60,274 nt of DNA from Bacteroidales bacterium (GCA_020052415.1 JAGVPB010000046.1:1-60274), one strand, 5' to 3'. Shown: positions 1 to 9,101, numbered from the stretch's first letter. The notes: generated by a model from the letters alone, not told the origin. Program-made: numbers and translations.

Positions 1-34
1 GAAAATAGATAAAAAACATATTAGTAAAAAGAAA

Positions 35-58
35 AAAGCCACCCATGTGAGCGGCTTT
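35..58 (-). terminator. Terminator hairpin downstream of tRNA-Asn
   Basis: On the minus strand AAAGCC and GGCTTT arms flank a short loop that itself contains CAC/GTG, and the hairpin is followed by a run of T. It lies immediately 3' of the tRNA on the strand that encodes it, as expected for a factor-independent terminator. Confidence 0.7.
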
Positions 59-60
59 CG

Positions 61-134
61 CTCCCCAACCTGGACTTGAACCAGGGACCTACTGATTAAC
101 AGTCAGCCGCTCTAACCAACTGAGCTATTGGGGA
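61..134 (-). tRNA. tRNA-Asn (anticodon GTT)
   Basis: The minus strand reads as a complete 74-nt cloverleaf. The 7-bp acceptor stem is TCCCCAA/TTGGGGA with discriminator G, the D-loop is AGCTCAGTTGGTTAGAGC, the anticodon loop CTGTTAA carries GTT, and the T-arm GGTTCAAGTCC is intact. CCA is not encoded. A terminator hairpin follows directly. Confidence 0.95.
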
Positions 135-205
135 TCATATCCTGATAATTTCAGGAATCCTTTAAAAAGGGTGTGCAAAAATAGTTGTTTATTGTAAAAT
201 AGCAA

Positions 206-213
206 TACATTTG
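206..213 (+). promoter_or_regulatory. Candidate -7 box (TACATTTG) upstream of the PfkB kinase
   Basis: TACATTTG matches the Bacteroidota -7 consensus TAnnTTTG exactly. A weak -33 (GTTG at 184-187) lies 18 nt upstream. The distance to the kinase start at 344 would give a leader of about 120 nt, so the assignment is tentative. Confidence 0.4.
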
Positions 214-343
214 CCAAAAATTTTACCCTTAGTTCATCTTACCTCATTTTATTTTATTGTAAATCAGTTAACGATGATTACGGGTTACTTTCAGAATGTG
301 ACTTTTTACCAATTCACATTTCAATCTTATAAAACTGATAAAA

Positions 344-1318
344 ATGTTAAAAGTTCTTGGTATGGGCAATGCCCTGGTGGATATTATGACCCGCCTTGAG
401 GATGATAAAATCCTGGAAAAATATAACCTTCCCAAGGGAAGCATGCAGCTTGTTGACGATAAATTCAGCGAAACAATTCACAAGGCTACAGACCATCTTA
501 AAAAACAAATTACATCCGGAGGATCAGCAGCCAATACAATCCACGGCCTTGCAGTTATGGGAGTCGAAACAGCATTTATCGGAAAAGTCGGAAATGATCA
601 CCTTGGAAGATTTTTCTATGCCGACATGCAGCAAAACAAAATCTTACCGCTTTTGCTTCATGCCAATGTTGCTACTGGCAAAGCTATGGCGCTCATCAGT
701 CCTGATTCGGAACGCACCTTTGCAACATTCCTCGGTGCTGCGGTTGAATTATCGCCGGACGACATAACTCCGGAACAATTCGATGGATATGATTATTTTC
801 ACATCGAGGGTTACCTGGTTCAGAACCATGCCCTTATTGAAAAGGCGGTGAAGCTGGCAAAGCAAAAAAGACTGATAGTTTCGCTCGACATGGCCAGTTA
901 TAATGTAGTAGAGCAGAACCTTGATTTTCTGCGAAGAATGCTGACGGATTATATAGATATCGTATTTGCCAATGAGGAAGAGGCCAAAGCATTTACCGGA
1001 AAGGAACCTGAAGCTGCAGTTGAGGAATTAGCCGGCCTTTGTGAAATTGCTGTTGTGAAAACAGGCAAAAAAGGATCCATCGTTCAAACAAAAGATCAAA
1101 ATTACAAGATCAAACCGATAAAAGCTGAAAGCATTGATACCACCGGTGCTGGCGATTTGTTTGCCGCAGGTTTTTTATATGGGCTTATCAACAGATATTC
1201 ATTGGATAAATGCGGAGCGATCGGTTCAGTGCTCGCAGGTAAAACCATTGAAGTTATTGGTCCGAAAATGAATGACGAAAAATGGAAAGATATTAGACGC
1301 CTGATCAGCAAGATTTAA
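344..1318 (+). CDS. PfkB-family carbohydrate/nucleoside kinase
   Basis: This 324-residue cytosolic kinase belongs to the PfkB (ribokinase) superfamily, which phosphorylates sugars or nucleosides with ATP. The N-terminal substrate-binding glycine pair is seen as GGSAAN (residues 59-64). The C-terminal signature is DTTGAGD (265-271), whose last Asp is the catalytic base, followed by LFAAGFLYG. Length is normal for the family. The N-terminal GNALVDI and the overall layout suggest the adenosine kinase-like branch, but substrate cannot be read from the sequence. It stands alone between tRNA-Asn and the EF-G paralogue, with no operon partner. Confidence 0.9.
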   Translation: MLKVLGMGNALVDIMTRLEDDKILEKYNLPKGSMQLVDDKFSETIHKATDHLKKQITSGGSAANTIHGLAVMGVETAFIGKVGNDHLGRFFYADMQQNKILPLLLHANVATGKAMALISPDSERTFATFLGAAVELSPDDITPEQFDGYDYFHIEGYLVQNHALIEKAVKLAKQKRLIVSLDMASYNVVEQNLDFLRRMLTDYIDIVFANEEEAKAFTGKEPEAAVEELAGLCEIAVVKTGKKGSIVQTKDQNYKIKPIKAESIDTTGAGDLFAAGFLYGLINRYSLDKCGAIGSVLAGKTIEVIGPKMNDEKWKDIRRLISKI

Positions 1319-1392
1319 ACGAATGTTGTTTTTGGTAAACATTTTATCAGGAATTTTTACAACAGTTTGTTTAGTAGTTATTTATATTTTTA

Positions 1393-1400
1393 TACATTTG
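1393..1400 (+). promoter_or_regulatory. Candidate -7 box (TACATTTG) for the EF-G paralogue
   Basis: Exact match to TAnnTTTG, 45 nt before the start codon at 1446. A TTTG at 1366-1369 could be the -33 box, but the 23-nt spacing is slightly long compared with the usual 19-21. Confidence 0.55.
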
Positions 1401-1445
1401 CCACCTCTTTTTTAACAATAGTTAATCACGTAAGAACATTAGGAA

Positions 1446-3581
1446 ATGAAGGTTTATCAAACAAAAGAAATCAGAAATATTGCTCTCGTCGGTGGAGCCA
1501 AATCGGGAAAAACAACACTGGCTGAAGGAATGCTTTTTGAGAGCGGGCGAATCAACAGAAGAGGTACTATTGATGACAAAAATACGGTTTCGGACTACAG
1601 GCCTATAGAACTGGAACGGCAAAATTCCGTTTTTTCATCCCTTCTTTACGCCGAATTCAACGGTAAAAAAATCAATATCATAGATACTCCGGGATTTGAT
1701 GATTTTGTAGGTGAAGTAGTATCGGCACTGAAAGTTGCCGACACCGCCCTTATCGTAGTGAATGCGCAAAATGGTGTGGAAGTCGGAACTGAGATTGCCT
1801 GGCGAAACACCAGTAAAAATAATACACCTGTAATGTTTGCCATTAATCACCTCGAGCATGAAAATTCAAATTTCGATGAAACCATCAGGCAGATGAAAAC
1901 CCGGTTCGGAGGCAGCCTTGCAATTTGCCAGTATCCGGTCAATCCCGGACATGGATTTGACTCGGTCATTGATCTTCTGAAGATGAAAATGTACAAATTC
2001 CATGAAAATGGAGGCAAACCTGAAATTCTTGACATACCTGCTGATGAAAAGGGCAAAGCCGAAGAAATGCAGGCAGCAATGATCGAGGATCTTGCTTCAA
2101 GTGATGAAACACTGATGGAAAAATTCTTCGAAAACGGAACACTTACCGAAGAAGAAATTCAGCAGGCTTTAAGGATCGGATTGAAAAAAAGAGGTTTATT
2201 CCCTGTTTTGTGCATCAACGCTAAACATAACATGGGTGTTAACAGGTTAATGGAGTTTATCGAAATCAATGCCCCTGCTCCTGATGAAATGCCAGCCATA
2301 AAAACGGTTAACGGAAAAGAGTTAAAATGTAATCCGAAAGAACCGGCAGTTGCCTTCATTTTTAAAACTACCCTCGAGCCTCATTTTGGTGAAGTTTCTT
2401 TTTTTAAGGTTTATAATGGAGAAATTGCCGAAGGAGCAGACCTGATCAATGCAAATACGGATTCAAAAGAACGGCTTGGTCAATTGTTCGCAGTATTTGG
2501 TAAGAACCGGGAAAAGCTCGAAAAAGTCGTTTCCGGTGATATTGCCGCTACGGTAAAACTCAAAAATTCCCCGACCAATTCAACTTTAAATGCTTCGAAA
2601 AACAGCGATGATGTAGTAGAACCCATCATATTCCCTGAACCCAAATACAGGGTTGCCGTTAAAGCGCAAAATCAATCAGACGACGAAAAGTTGTCCACTG
2701 TCCTAAGTGCCATGCACAAAGTTGATCAAACGCTCATGGTTCAATATTCAAAGGAATTAAAACAATTAATTTTAGGAGGCCAGGGAGAACTCCACCTGAA
2801 TATTACCAAATGGCAGATTGAGAACCTTGATAAAATCCCTATCACATTTATTACTCCCAAAATTCCTTACAGGGAAACCATTACAAAATCAGCCAAGGCG
2901 ACCTATCGTCATAAAAAGCAATCAGGTGGCGCCGGCCAATTCGGTGAGGTTCACATGATGATCGAGCCTTACAAGGAAGGCATGTCGTGGACGACTGAAT
3001 TTCCTGTTAGAGGTACTGATGAGATCAACCTCGACTGGGGTGGTAAACTTATTATGAATAACAGTATTGTAGGTGGTGCAATTGATGCACGGTTTCTGCC
3101 TGCCATCCTTAAAGGTGTTATGGAGAAGATTGAGGAAGGACCTTTGACAGGCTCTTATGCACGCGATATTGTTTTTTACGTTTATGATGGTAAAATGCAC
3201 CCTGTAGATTCCAATGAAATTTCATTTAAACTCGCCGGCCGTCATGCGTTCAAAGAAGCCTTCAAAAATGCGGGGCCACAAATTCTTGAACCCATTTACG
3301 ACGTGGAGGTTCTTGTTCCCGAAGATAAGATGGGCGATGTAATGACTGATTTACAGGGCAGAAGAGCCATCATTATGGGTATGGATCGTGAAGGTAATTA
3401 CCAGAAAATCCTGGCGAAAGTACCACTGGCTGAGATGAACAAATATGCTACAGCTCTTAGCTCAATAACAAGTGGTCGCGCAATGTATTCGATGAAATTT
3501 GCTGAATACTCTAACGTATCCCCGGATATACAGGTTCAATTGCTGAAAGCTTATGAAGAATCTCAGCAAGACGAAGATTAA
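1446..3581 (+). CDS. Elongation factor G-like translational GTPase (FusA2-type paralogue)
   Basis: This 711-residue protein has full EF-G architecture: an N-terminal G domain, domain II, and domains III-V ending in the EF-G C-terminal fold (GRHAFKEAF, LQGRRAIIMGM). It departs from housekeeping EF-G at the nucleotide site. The P-loop is GGAKSGKTT (16-24) instead of AHVDHGKTT, DTPG is present (80-83), but the guanine-specificity NKxD is NHLE (134-137). Such divergence is typical of the FusA2-like paralogues common in Bacteroidota, whose role is uncertain (ribosome recycling or stress has been proposed for relatives). It is monocistronic and convergent with the DUF3127 gene. Confidence 0.88.
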   Translation: MKVYQTKEIRNIALVGGAKSGKTTLAEGMLFESGRINRRGTIDDKNTVSDYRPIELERQNSVFSSLLYAEFNGKKINIIDTPGFDDFVGEVVSALKVADTALIVVNAQNGVEVGTEIAWRNTSKNNTPVMFAINHLEHENSNFDETIRQMKTRFGGSLAICQYPVNPGHGFDSVIDLLKMKMYKFHENGGKPEILDIPADEKGKAEEMQAAMIEDLASSDETLMEKFFENGTLTEEEIQQALRIGLKKRGLFPVLCINAKHNMGVNRLMEFIEINAPAPDEMPAIKTVNGKELKCNPKEPAVAFIFKTTLEPHFGEVSFFKVYNGEIAEGADLINANTDSKERLGQLFAVFGKNREKLEKVVSGDIAATVKLKNSPTNSTLNASKNSDDVVEPIIFPEPKYRVAVKAQNQSDDEKLSTVLSAMHKVDQTLMVQYSKELKQLILGGQGELHLNITKWQIENLDKIPITFITPKIPYRETITKSAKATYRHKKQSGGAGQFGEVHMMIEPYKEGMSWTTEFPVRGTDEINLDWGGKLIMNNSIVGGAIDARFLPAILKGVMEKIEEGPLTGSYARDIVFYVYDGKMHPVDSNEISFKLAGRHAFKEAFKNAGPQILEPIYDVEVLVPEDKMGDVMTDLQGRRAIIMGMDREGNYQKILAKVPLAEMNKYATALSSITSGRAMYSMKFAEYSNVSPDIQVQLLKAYEESQQDED

Positions 3582-3584
3582 TAA

Positions 3585-3614
3585 AAAAGTTAACTTTTGA
3601 GACAGCCTCTTTTG
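3585..3614. terminator. Palindromic bidirectional terminator-like element
   Basis: The perfect 14-bp palindrome AAAAGTTAACTTTT (3585-3598) runs into GAGACAGCCTCTTTTG. It sits in the 34-nt gap between two convergent genes. The right part resembles one arm of the hairpin at 22488-22519, suggesting a shared terminator family. Confidence 0.5.
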
Positions 3615-3615
3615 T

Positions 3616-3978
3616 TTAGAATGGCAAATCATTCACCGGCCCTTCTTCCTGCTCAAATGCCTGTTCTTTTTCGGGTGGTATATACTCCGGTACTGGAGGA
3701 GCTGAATTTGCGGAAGTGCCCTTCATTATACGCCAGGCTTTAACATCGGTGTACCATTTTCCGTTAAACTCCCTACTCTCGATATTGATACCGACATTTA
3801 CAGGTTCATTGGTTCCAATTGATTTCAGATCAATTTTATCTCCCCAAACAGCAATGCACACTTTTTTGGGAAATTGTTCCTGAGTTTCGAGAACGAAATT
3901 TTGTTTTTTCCAGGGACCATTGCGTCCTTCGCCTTTTTCTTCCGGCAGTATTTGAATGATTTTTCCGGTTATTTCCAT
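3616..3978 (-). CDS. DUF3127 domain protein, OB-fold-like
   Basis: This 120-residue protein matches the DUF3127 family of Bacteroidota. It begins MEITGKIIQILPEE and has the conserved blocks WKKQNFVLET and GKWYTDVKAW over about residues 1-85, with a Pro/Glu-rich acidic tail ending in DLPF. The acidic tail with a terminal aromatic resembles those of single-stranded DNA-binding proteins, and the strand pattern is compatible with an OB fold, so a nucleic-acid-binding or SSB-like role is possible; this is inference. It is transcribed alone, after a hairpin at 4013-4044 that separates it from mtaB. Confidence 0.8.
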   Translation of the reverse strand: MEITGKIIQILPEEKGEGRNGPWKKQNFVLETQEQFPKKVCIAVWGDKIDLKSIGTNEPVNVGINIESREFNGKWYTDVKAWRIMKGTSANSAPPVPEYIPPEKEQAFEQEEGPVNDLPF

Positions 3979-4012
3979 TGTTTCCTGATTAAATGATTAA
4001 AGCATGTGTTTC

Positions 4013-4044
4013 AAAACGCAAATTTCATATAAATTTTGCGTTTT
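4013..4044 (-). terminator. Inverted repeat downstream of mtaB
   Basis: AAAACGCAAA (4013-4022) pairs with TTTGCGTTTT (4035-4044), and the stem extends with one bulge into AATTT/AAATT. It follows the end of mtaB on the minus strand. There is no long T run beyond the stem, so termination is likely rather than certain. Confidence 0.5.
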
Positions 4045-4081
4045 CAATCGCAATATTTAAAAAAACTTTTGAAACGATGAT

Positions 4082-5371
4082 TTAGACAGGTTTTGCTGTT
4101 ACTGTAAAATCCTGGTCATCCAATAATCCGTTTACCCTGACCAGTTTAAAATCCTTTGTTTGAGTAAGTTCATCAGCCTTGAACCTGACCGGGAAATAAT
4201 GTTCTCCATATCCTTTTGCAAAACCTGTTTTATCAATTTTTTCAACCAGTACTTTTTGTGTTTTGCCTATAAAAGAACTCCGGTATTTTTTCTTGTTGTT
4301 TTCTGCAATATCACGAATGATCAGGCTTCTTTCCGTTTTAACTTTCTCCTGAACCTGATTGGGCATTCGCTCAGCTCTTGTTCCTTTTCTGACCGAATAT
4401 TTAAAGGTATGGATATGGCTGAACCCGATTTCTTCTGCAACCTTGCAGGTTTCCCGGAATTCTGATTCTGTTTCGCCCGGAAATCCAACCATAATATCGG
4501 TTGTGAAATTAAAGTCGGGGATGCGGTTGAGAATTTTTGAAACCATGATCCTGAAATCATCTACCGAGTATTGCCTTCTCATGGCAAGCAATATCTTTTC
4601 CGAACCGCTTTGCAGGCATAAATGCAGATGCGGGGTTAATTTTGGATTCTGGAAAAGATTGAAGAGCTTATCGCCAAATCCTTCTGGCTCAATACTTGAA
4701 ATACGGACCCTGAAATAACCCGGAATTTCAAGCACTTTTCCAACAATATCTTCAAAATTCAACCCATCCCTTTCATATCTCCCGATATTGACTCCAGTCA
4801 AAACAATCTCCTTATATCCAAATTCCAATGCATGCTTTATGTTTTTTTCAATTTCGCTGTAAGGCCTGCTTTCAGCCCTTCCCCTTACATGAGGCACGAT
4901 GCAAAAAGTGCAGAAATTGTTGCAGCCGTCCTGTATTTTGATCATGCTCCGTGTGCGGATGCTTTTTTCTGCAGCGCCGAATCCAAAGCGATCGGCTTTC
5001 AACTGATCCGGGGAAATAATTTCACCTTTAAAATGACTGTCAAGCAAATTGAAAATCGAGCCTTTCCGGTCGTTTTTGATGGTATAGGTTATTCTGTTGT
5101 TTGATTCGAGATCTTCTTTATGGTTATTGGCCATGCACCCGGTTACTACAAGAACAGCATCTGGATTTCTCCTGTAAACCTGGTTATATGTTTGCCGTGA
5201 TTTATGATCACTCATATTGGTTACCGTACACGTATTGACGACATAAGCATCCGCTTCCTCTGAGAAATTGACAATTTCATAACCGGCATTTATAAAATCA
5301 CTTGTTACAGAATCCGTTTCGTATTGATTGAGCCGGCAACCGAGAGTTTTGAATGCGATCTTACGAGCCAT
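4082..5371 (-). CDS. mtaB: tRNA t6A37 methylthiotransferase MtaB
   Basis: This is a 429-residue radical SAM methylthiotransferase. The N-terminal UPF0004 domain supplies three cluster ligands, C12 (LGCRLN), C48 (NTCTV) and C79 (VTGCM). The radical SAM core has CNNFCTFC (C150, C154, C157) and the segment VRGRAESRP. A C-terminal TRAM-like domain follows from about residue 365. GCRLNQYETD and IVPHVRGRAESR are typical of MtaB/YqeV, which converts t6A37 to ms2t6A in tRNAs decoding ANN codons. Its start overlaps the end of the MiaB-like gene by 11 nt, so the two tRNA-37 modification enzymes are probably translated from one message. Confidence 0.93.
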   Translation of the reverse strand: MARKIAFKTLGCRLNQYETDSVTSDFINAGYEIVNFSEEADAYVVNTCTVTNMSDHKSRQTYNQVYRRNPDAVLVVTGCMANNHKEDLESNNRITYTIKNDRKGSIFNLLDSHFKGEIISPDQLKADRFGFGAAEKSIRTRSMIKIQDGCNNFCTFCIVPHVRGRAESRPYSEIEKNIKHALEFGYKEIVLTGVNIGRYERDGLNFEDIVGKVLEIPGYFRVRISSIEPEGFGDKLFNLFQNPKLTPHLHLCLQSGSEKILLAMRRQYSVDDFRIMVSKILNRIPDFNFTTDIMVGFPGETESEFRETCKVAEEIGFSHIHTFKYSVRKGTRAERMPNQVQEKVKTERSLIIRDIAENNKKKYRSSFIGKTQKVLVEKIDKTGFAKGYGEHYFPVRFKADELTQTKDFKLVRVNGLLDDQDFTVTAKPV

Positions 5372-6773
5372 AGGTATTCAATTCAGGCTTTAAAACAAAC
5401 TCCCCGGCCACCGAAAAATCCGTTGAGGAAGTAATTTTTATATCAACCATCTTGCCGATTAAGGAGGTGTCGGTCGAAGGAATTCTCACATTGATCCTGC
5501 CTTCGGTCAATCCGGAGAGAAAATCACCCTTTCGTTCTAATCCTCTAACCAAAATCCTGAAAGTTTTGCCAATCATTTGCCGGTTATGGGCAGCGGAGGT
5601 TTTTTCAAGATCATGAGTCAATTTATGAAAGCGGTTTTTCTTCACATCATGAGGAACATCATCCACCCATCTTGAGCTGACAGCTCCCGGACGCTGGGAA
5701 TACTGCGCAATGTAAGCCATGTTATAATTAAATTCAGCCATTGCTTTCCTGGTATTTTCAAACTGTTCATCGGTTTCGCCAGTAAACCCGACAATGATAT
5801 CGGTGAACAATGTAGCCTGAGGAATCAACCGCCGGATGGTTTTGACAATTTCTGTGTATTTCTCCACTGAATATTTCCGGTTCATCCTGATCAGAACCTT
5901 ATCGTCACCTGACTGGATTGGCAGGTGGATTTGCTTTGCCAGGTGCGGGTAAGCGGCGATCACTTCGATGACTTCATCTGACATATCCCTAGGATGGGGC
6001 GAAGTAAAATATACCCAAAACTCCTTGTCGGACGATTTGCCTATTTCACCAATTTTCCTAAGCAATTCAGGAAATGTGATCTCTTCTCCTTTTTTATCCA
6101 AGCCGTACGAATTCACATTCTGGCCTAATAAAGTTATGGACTTATAGTTTTTTTCAATCAGAATCTGAACCTCAGCAAGTATTTCTTCCGATGGCCTTGA
6201 AACCTCCCGACCCCTGGTGTAAGGCACAGCGCAGAACGTGCAAAACTTATCGCAACCGTTTTGAATTGGGACAAAAGCTTCGAAAGAGGATTCGTAAGTT
6301 GGATGGATGTGCCAGAAATCGGGAATGTGTTCATTCAGCTTTAATGAAGCGGCTTTTGCCTTAAGTTCTTTAACGCGGGGATTTTCAAAAACAGCATGGC
6401 CGTTTACCGGTGACTGGAGACTGAAAGGTGTAACAATACCATATTGTCCGATCATTTCGGGAAGTTCCTGAAGCTCGCTCATTGGAAATACAATATCGAA
6501 TAACTTCAGGAATCTTTCTTTATCCGAAGGGAGGATACAACCTGTGACGAAAGTCAGCAGGTTTTTTTTATTTTTCAGCTTGTTCCATTTCGATATCCTG
6601 GAATATACCTTATCAATCGCCTTTTGTCTTACGGAACAGGCCAGAATCCCTAACAGGCTGGCTTCGTCTTCATTGTCCGTCCACTCATAACCCATCCTCT
6701 CGATCACAGGCTTTGTGCGCTCCGTATCCGACATGTTCATTTGACAACCCAAGGTTATGAGATGGTATTTCAT
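5361..6773 (-). CDS. miaB: MiaB-like tRNA-2-methylthio-N6-dimethylallyladenosine synthase
   Basis: This 470-residue radical SAM methylthiotransferase is the upstream partner of mtaB. Cluster ligands are C10 (LGCQMNMSDTE), C46 and C79 in the N-terminal domain, with CDKFCTFC (C174, C178, C181) and VPYTRGRE in the radical SAM core. A TRAM-like region follows at the C terminus. It methylthiolates i6A37 to ms2i6A37. One oddity is that the second N-terminal motif reads LACSVRQKA where canonical MiaB has NTCSVRExA. The region between the two domains (about residues 100-165) is somewhat longer than in E. coli MiaB. The assignment to MiaB rather than another MTTase rests on the GCQMN and CAVPYTRGRE motifs. 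Confidence 0.88.
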   Translation of the reverse strand: MKYHLITLGCQMNMSDTERTKPVIERMGYEWTDNEDEASLLGILACSVRQKAIDKVYSRISKWNKLKNKKNLLTFVTGCILPSDKERFLKLFDIVFPMSELQELPEMIGQYGIVTPFSLQSPVNGHAVFENPRVKELKAKAASLKLNEHIPDFWHIHPTYESSFEAFVPIQNGCDKFCTFCAVPYTRGREVSRPSEEILAEVQILIEKNYKSITLLGQNVNSYGLDKKGEEITFPELLRKIGEIGKSSDKEFWVYFTSPHPRDMSDEVIEVIAAYPHLAKQIHLPIQSGDDKVLIRMNRKYSVEKYTEIVKTIRRLIPQATLFTDIIVGFTGETDEQFENTRKAMAEFNYNMAYIAQYSQRPGAVSSRWVDDVPHDVKKNRFHKLTHDLEKTSAAHNRQMIGKTFRILVRGLERKGDFLSGLTEGRINVRIPSTDTSLIGKMVDIKITSSTDFSVAGEFVLKPELNTYGS

Positions 6774-6780
6774 TTTTTAA

Positions 6781-6863
6781 AAGTTGCTTGTTGCTCGTTT
6801 ACTGGTTTCTAGTAAGTGAATACGAATAAATCAAGTAACCAGAAACCAGTATCCAGCAACTAA
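6781..6863. repeat. Long imperfect inverted repeat (CCAGAAACCAGT family)
   Basis: ACTGGTTTCT (6801-6810) pairs perfectly with AGAAACCAGT (6841-6850). The outer flanks AGTTGCTTGTTGCTCGTT and ATCCAGCAACT extend the stem imperfectly. It occupies the gap between miaB and the flavoprotein gene upstream of it on the minus strand, touching that gene's stop codon. It could act as a terminator or attenuator; the tandem CCAG/AACC wording looks like a dispersed intergenic repeat. Confidence 0.7.
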
Positions 6864-7519
6864 AAGTAAACTTCCGCATGCAGATTCCCTGACGGAACTC
6901 CCTGTTCCTTAAGGATATCGAAAGCATCGTAGATCATATTAACATTACCACAAAGATAGCACAAAGTATCGGGGTCAACAGGATTTTGGCGCAGATAATC
7001 GGTCACCCTTCCCCTGAATTCACCCTTTTTATCTTTCGAAAGGCAACCTATATAACAGCCTGCCGGATAATGATCTTTTTCGTATGTTTCATTTCTATTT
7101 CGAACTCCGTGAATCAGTTTATAATTTAATTCCGGATATGAGAGTGCAATGCTATGAAATGGTCCTATCCCCGTTCCGCTTGCGATAAATAAAAATTTCT
7201 TTGTTGAAATATCTTCGTCCTTAATTGTAAAAAATCCAAAGGGTCCATCCACTTCAATGGAATCCCCGGGCTTTAATTTCTTCAGTTTTTTTGATACCAG
7301 TCCATCGTCCACTTCTTTTACAAGAATATCAAGAAAATTATCTTCCAAACTGCTGTAAATTGAATAATCTCTCTTTTCCGGATCACCTGCCAATCCAATG
7401 TTTAGGTTTTGACCGGGTACGAACATCATTCCTTTGCGATCCAGTCTGACAATATATGTTGAATCGGTTAAATGACGAACCCCCTGAACTGTGAAAATTG
7501 TGTTGATCGTAACTTCCAT
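6860..7519 (-). CDS. Ferredoxin/flavodoxin-NADP+ reductase-like FAD oxidoreductase
   Basis: This 219-residue soluble flavoprotein has the FNR fold. An N-terminal FAD barrel carries RDYSIYS (the RxYS FAD motif) near residue 50, and a phosphate-binding segment follows. The C-terminal NAD(P) domain contains IASGTGIGPFHS, then YLCGNVNMIYDA, and ends HAEVYF with the C-terminal aromatic typical of bacterial FNRs. It likely moves electrons between NADPH and ferredoxin or flavodoxin. Upstream partner ferredoxin is not adjacent. It ends in the inverted repeat at 6781-6863 and is probably a single-gene unit. Confidence 0.87.
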   Translation of the reverse strand: MEVTINTIFTVQGVRHLTDSTYIVRLDRKGMMFVPGQNLNIGLAGDPEKRDYSIYSSLEDNFLDILVKEVDDGLVSKKLKKLKPGDSIEVDGPFGFFTIKDEDISTKKFLFIASGTGIGPFHSIALSYPELNYKLIHGVRNRNETYEKDHYPAGCYIGCLSKDKKGEFRGRVTDYLRQNPVDPDTLCYLCGNVNMIYDAFDILKEQGVPSGNLHAEVYF

Positions 7520-7632
7520 TTTTTCTGTTTTATTATATCAATTCTGAACAAAAGACATTAACCCCGCCATGTCAGGATTGTTCACTAAGAAAGGGTCGAA
7601 TAAAAAATCCGGGTAGAGTTCGGAACATCGGT

Positions 7633-9009
7633 TTAATTGAGGGTAAAGGAATCCATTAATTGAGGAATTGCGCATTGCCATCCGAGTGTGTCTTTGATTT
7701 TAAGCCGGAGTGCATTAGCAGAATGCGGTTCGCCATGCACGATGAATACCTGTTTAGGTTTATTTTGCAGAGCTGACAACCAGTCAATAATCTCATCCTG
7801 CCCGGCATGCGACGACATAGTGTGTATGTGTTCGATATGGGCTCTGACTTTATAATATTTCCCATGAATTTTAACCTCAGATCCCCCTTCGCTGATTGTT
7901 CTACCGCGGGTTCCTGCTGCCTGATAACCCGGAATAATGATGGTTGCATTTGGGTTTCCAATCTGTTCTTCAAGATAATGCAGAATACGACCTCCGTTCA
8001 TCATTCCGCTGCCGGCAATGATGATCATTGGATGTTTATTTTTTGCCAGATGGCGGGTTTCCTCGATGGAGGTAACCATCCTTGTACTTTTGAAAACCTG
8101 AGTAAATACATTGGTTCCGATTTTCAGAATGTCAGGATATTTAAGAAACAGCTTGCTCACATCAATTCCCATTGGGCTGTCGAGATAAACCGGGATTTCC
8201 GGAATTTTATTTTCCTGTTTAAGTTTCCAGATGAGGTACATGAAATCCTGAGCTCGGTCAACAGTAAAACTGGGAACAAGCAACGGCCCATGGTTCTCCA
8301 TGCTCCTCTTGATGATCATTAATAATTTTTCTTCAGTAGAATCGTTGGGATGTATTCGGTCTCCATACGTTGATTCTACGATAACATAGTCAGCCTTATC
8401 AGGTCTTTCAGGTGTTTGAAGCATAGGATCACCCGGACGGCCCATATCTCCTGAAAACAGAATTCGCTGATTGTTTACTGCCAATTCAATAAATGCAGCT
8501 CCCGGAATATGAGCATTACCTCTGAACCGAAATCTGATTCTGTTTGCCACCTCAATATATTCGTTTTCCGGGCAGGCATTTATCAATGGTAATGTGTTTT
8601 GGACATCTTTCAAATCAAATAATGGCAAAGCCGGGCTGTGTTTTGTATATCCATACTGGTTGGCGTTTTCGGCATCTTCTTCCTGTATTTTTGCACTATC
8701 CTTTAAAATAATTTCCGCAAGATCAGCAGTGGGTTCGGTGCAATATACTTTTCCATTGAATCCCTGTTTTACCAGTCGTGGCAAATACCCGATATGATCC
8801 AAATGTCCATGGGTCAGCAGAATGAAATCAATTGATGAGGCAGGAACCGGAAAGTCAAGCCAGTTGAGTTCACGCAAATGCTTCAGTCCCTGGAAAATGC
8901 CGCAGTCAATAAGAATTTTTTTATCCTCAATCTCAAGAAGGAATTTGGAGCCAGTCACCGTACCGGCGGCACCAAGGAATTTAATTTCAGTTTGATTTTG
9001 TTTATTCAT
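7633..9009 (-). CDS. Metallo-beta-lactamase / beta-CASP ribonuclease
   Basis: This 458-residue protein contains a zinc MBL domain with HGHLDH (HxHxDH), NAHIPGAAF and SGDMGRPGDP. A beta-CASP insertion includes SGMMNGGRILHYL, and the C-terminal MBL motifs are MSSHAGQDEI and VHGEPHSANAL. This is the CPSF73/YSH1-like (COG1236) architecture of RNA endo/exonucleases. It differs from the longer RNase J, which carries an extra C-terminal domain. The probable substrate is RNA in the cytosol. It has its own -7 box at 9029-9036 and no close operon partner. Confidence 0.88.
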   Translation of the reverse strand: MNKQNQTEIKFLGAAGTVTGSKFLLEIEDKKILIDCGIFQGLKHLRELNWLDFPVPASSIDFILLTHGHLDHIGYLPRLVKQGFNGKVYCTEPTADLAEIILKDSAKIQEEDAENANQYGYTKHSPALPLFDLKDVQNTLPLINACPENEYIEVANRIRFRFRGNAHIPGAAFIELAVNNQRILFSGDMGRPGDPMLQTPERPDKADYVIVESTYGDRIHPNDSTEEKLLMIIKRSMENHGPLLVPSFTVDRAQDFMYLIWKLKQENKIPEIPVYLDSPMGIDVSKLFLKYPDILKIGTNVFTQVFKSTRMVTSIEETRHLAKNKHPMIIIAGSGMMNGGRILHYLEEQIGNPNATIIIPGYQAAGTRGRTISEGGSEVKIHGKYYKVRAHIEHIHTMSSHAGQDEIIDWLSALQNKPKQVFIVHGEPHSANALRLKIKDTLGWQCAIPQLMDSFTLN

Positions 9010-9028
9010 TTAAAACTATTTTCTAAAA

Positions 9029-9036
9029 CAAAAGTA
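9029..9036 (-). promoter_or_regulatory. -7 box for the beta-CASP nuclease gene
   Basis: The minus strand reads TACTTTTG, an exact TAnnTTTG match 20 nt upstream of the start codon at 9009. No clear -33 TTTG is visible at the usual spacing. Confidence 0.55.
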
Positions 9037-9101
9037 CATGAAACCATTTATCATTTCATTGAGAAAGTATCATTTATGCCTAAAATTTAGTTGCAGTTGT
9101 A

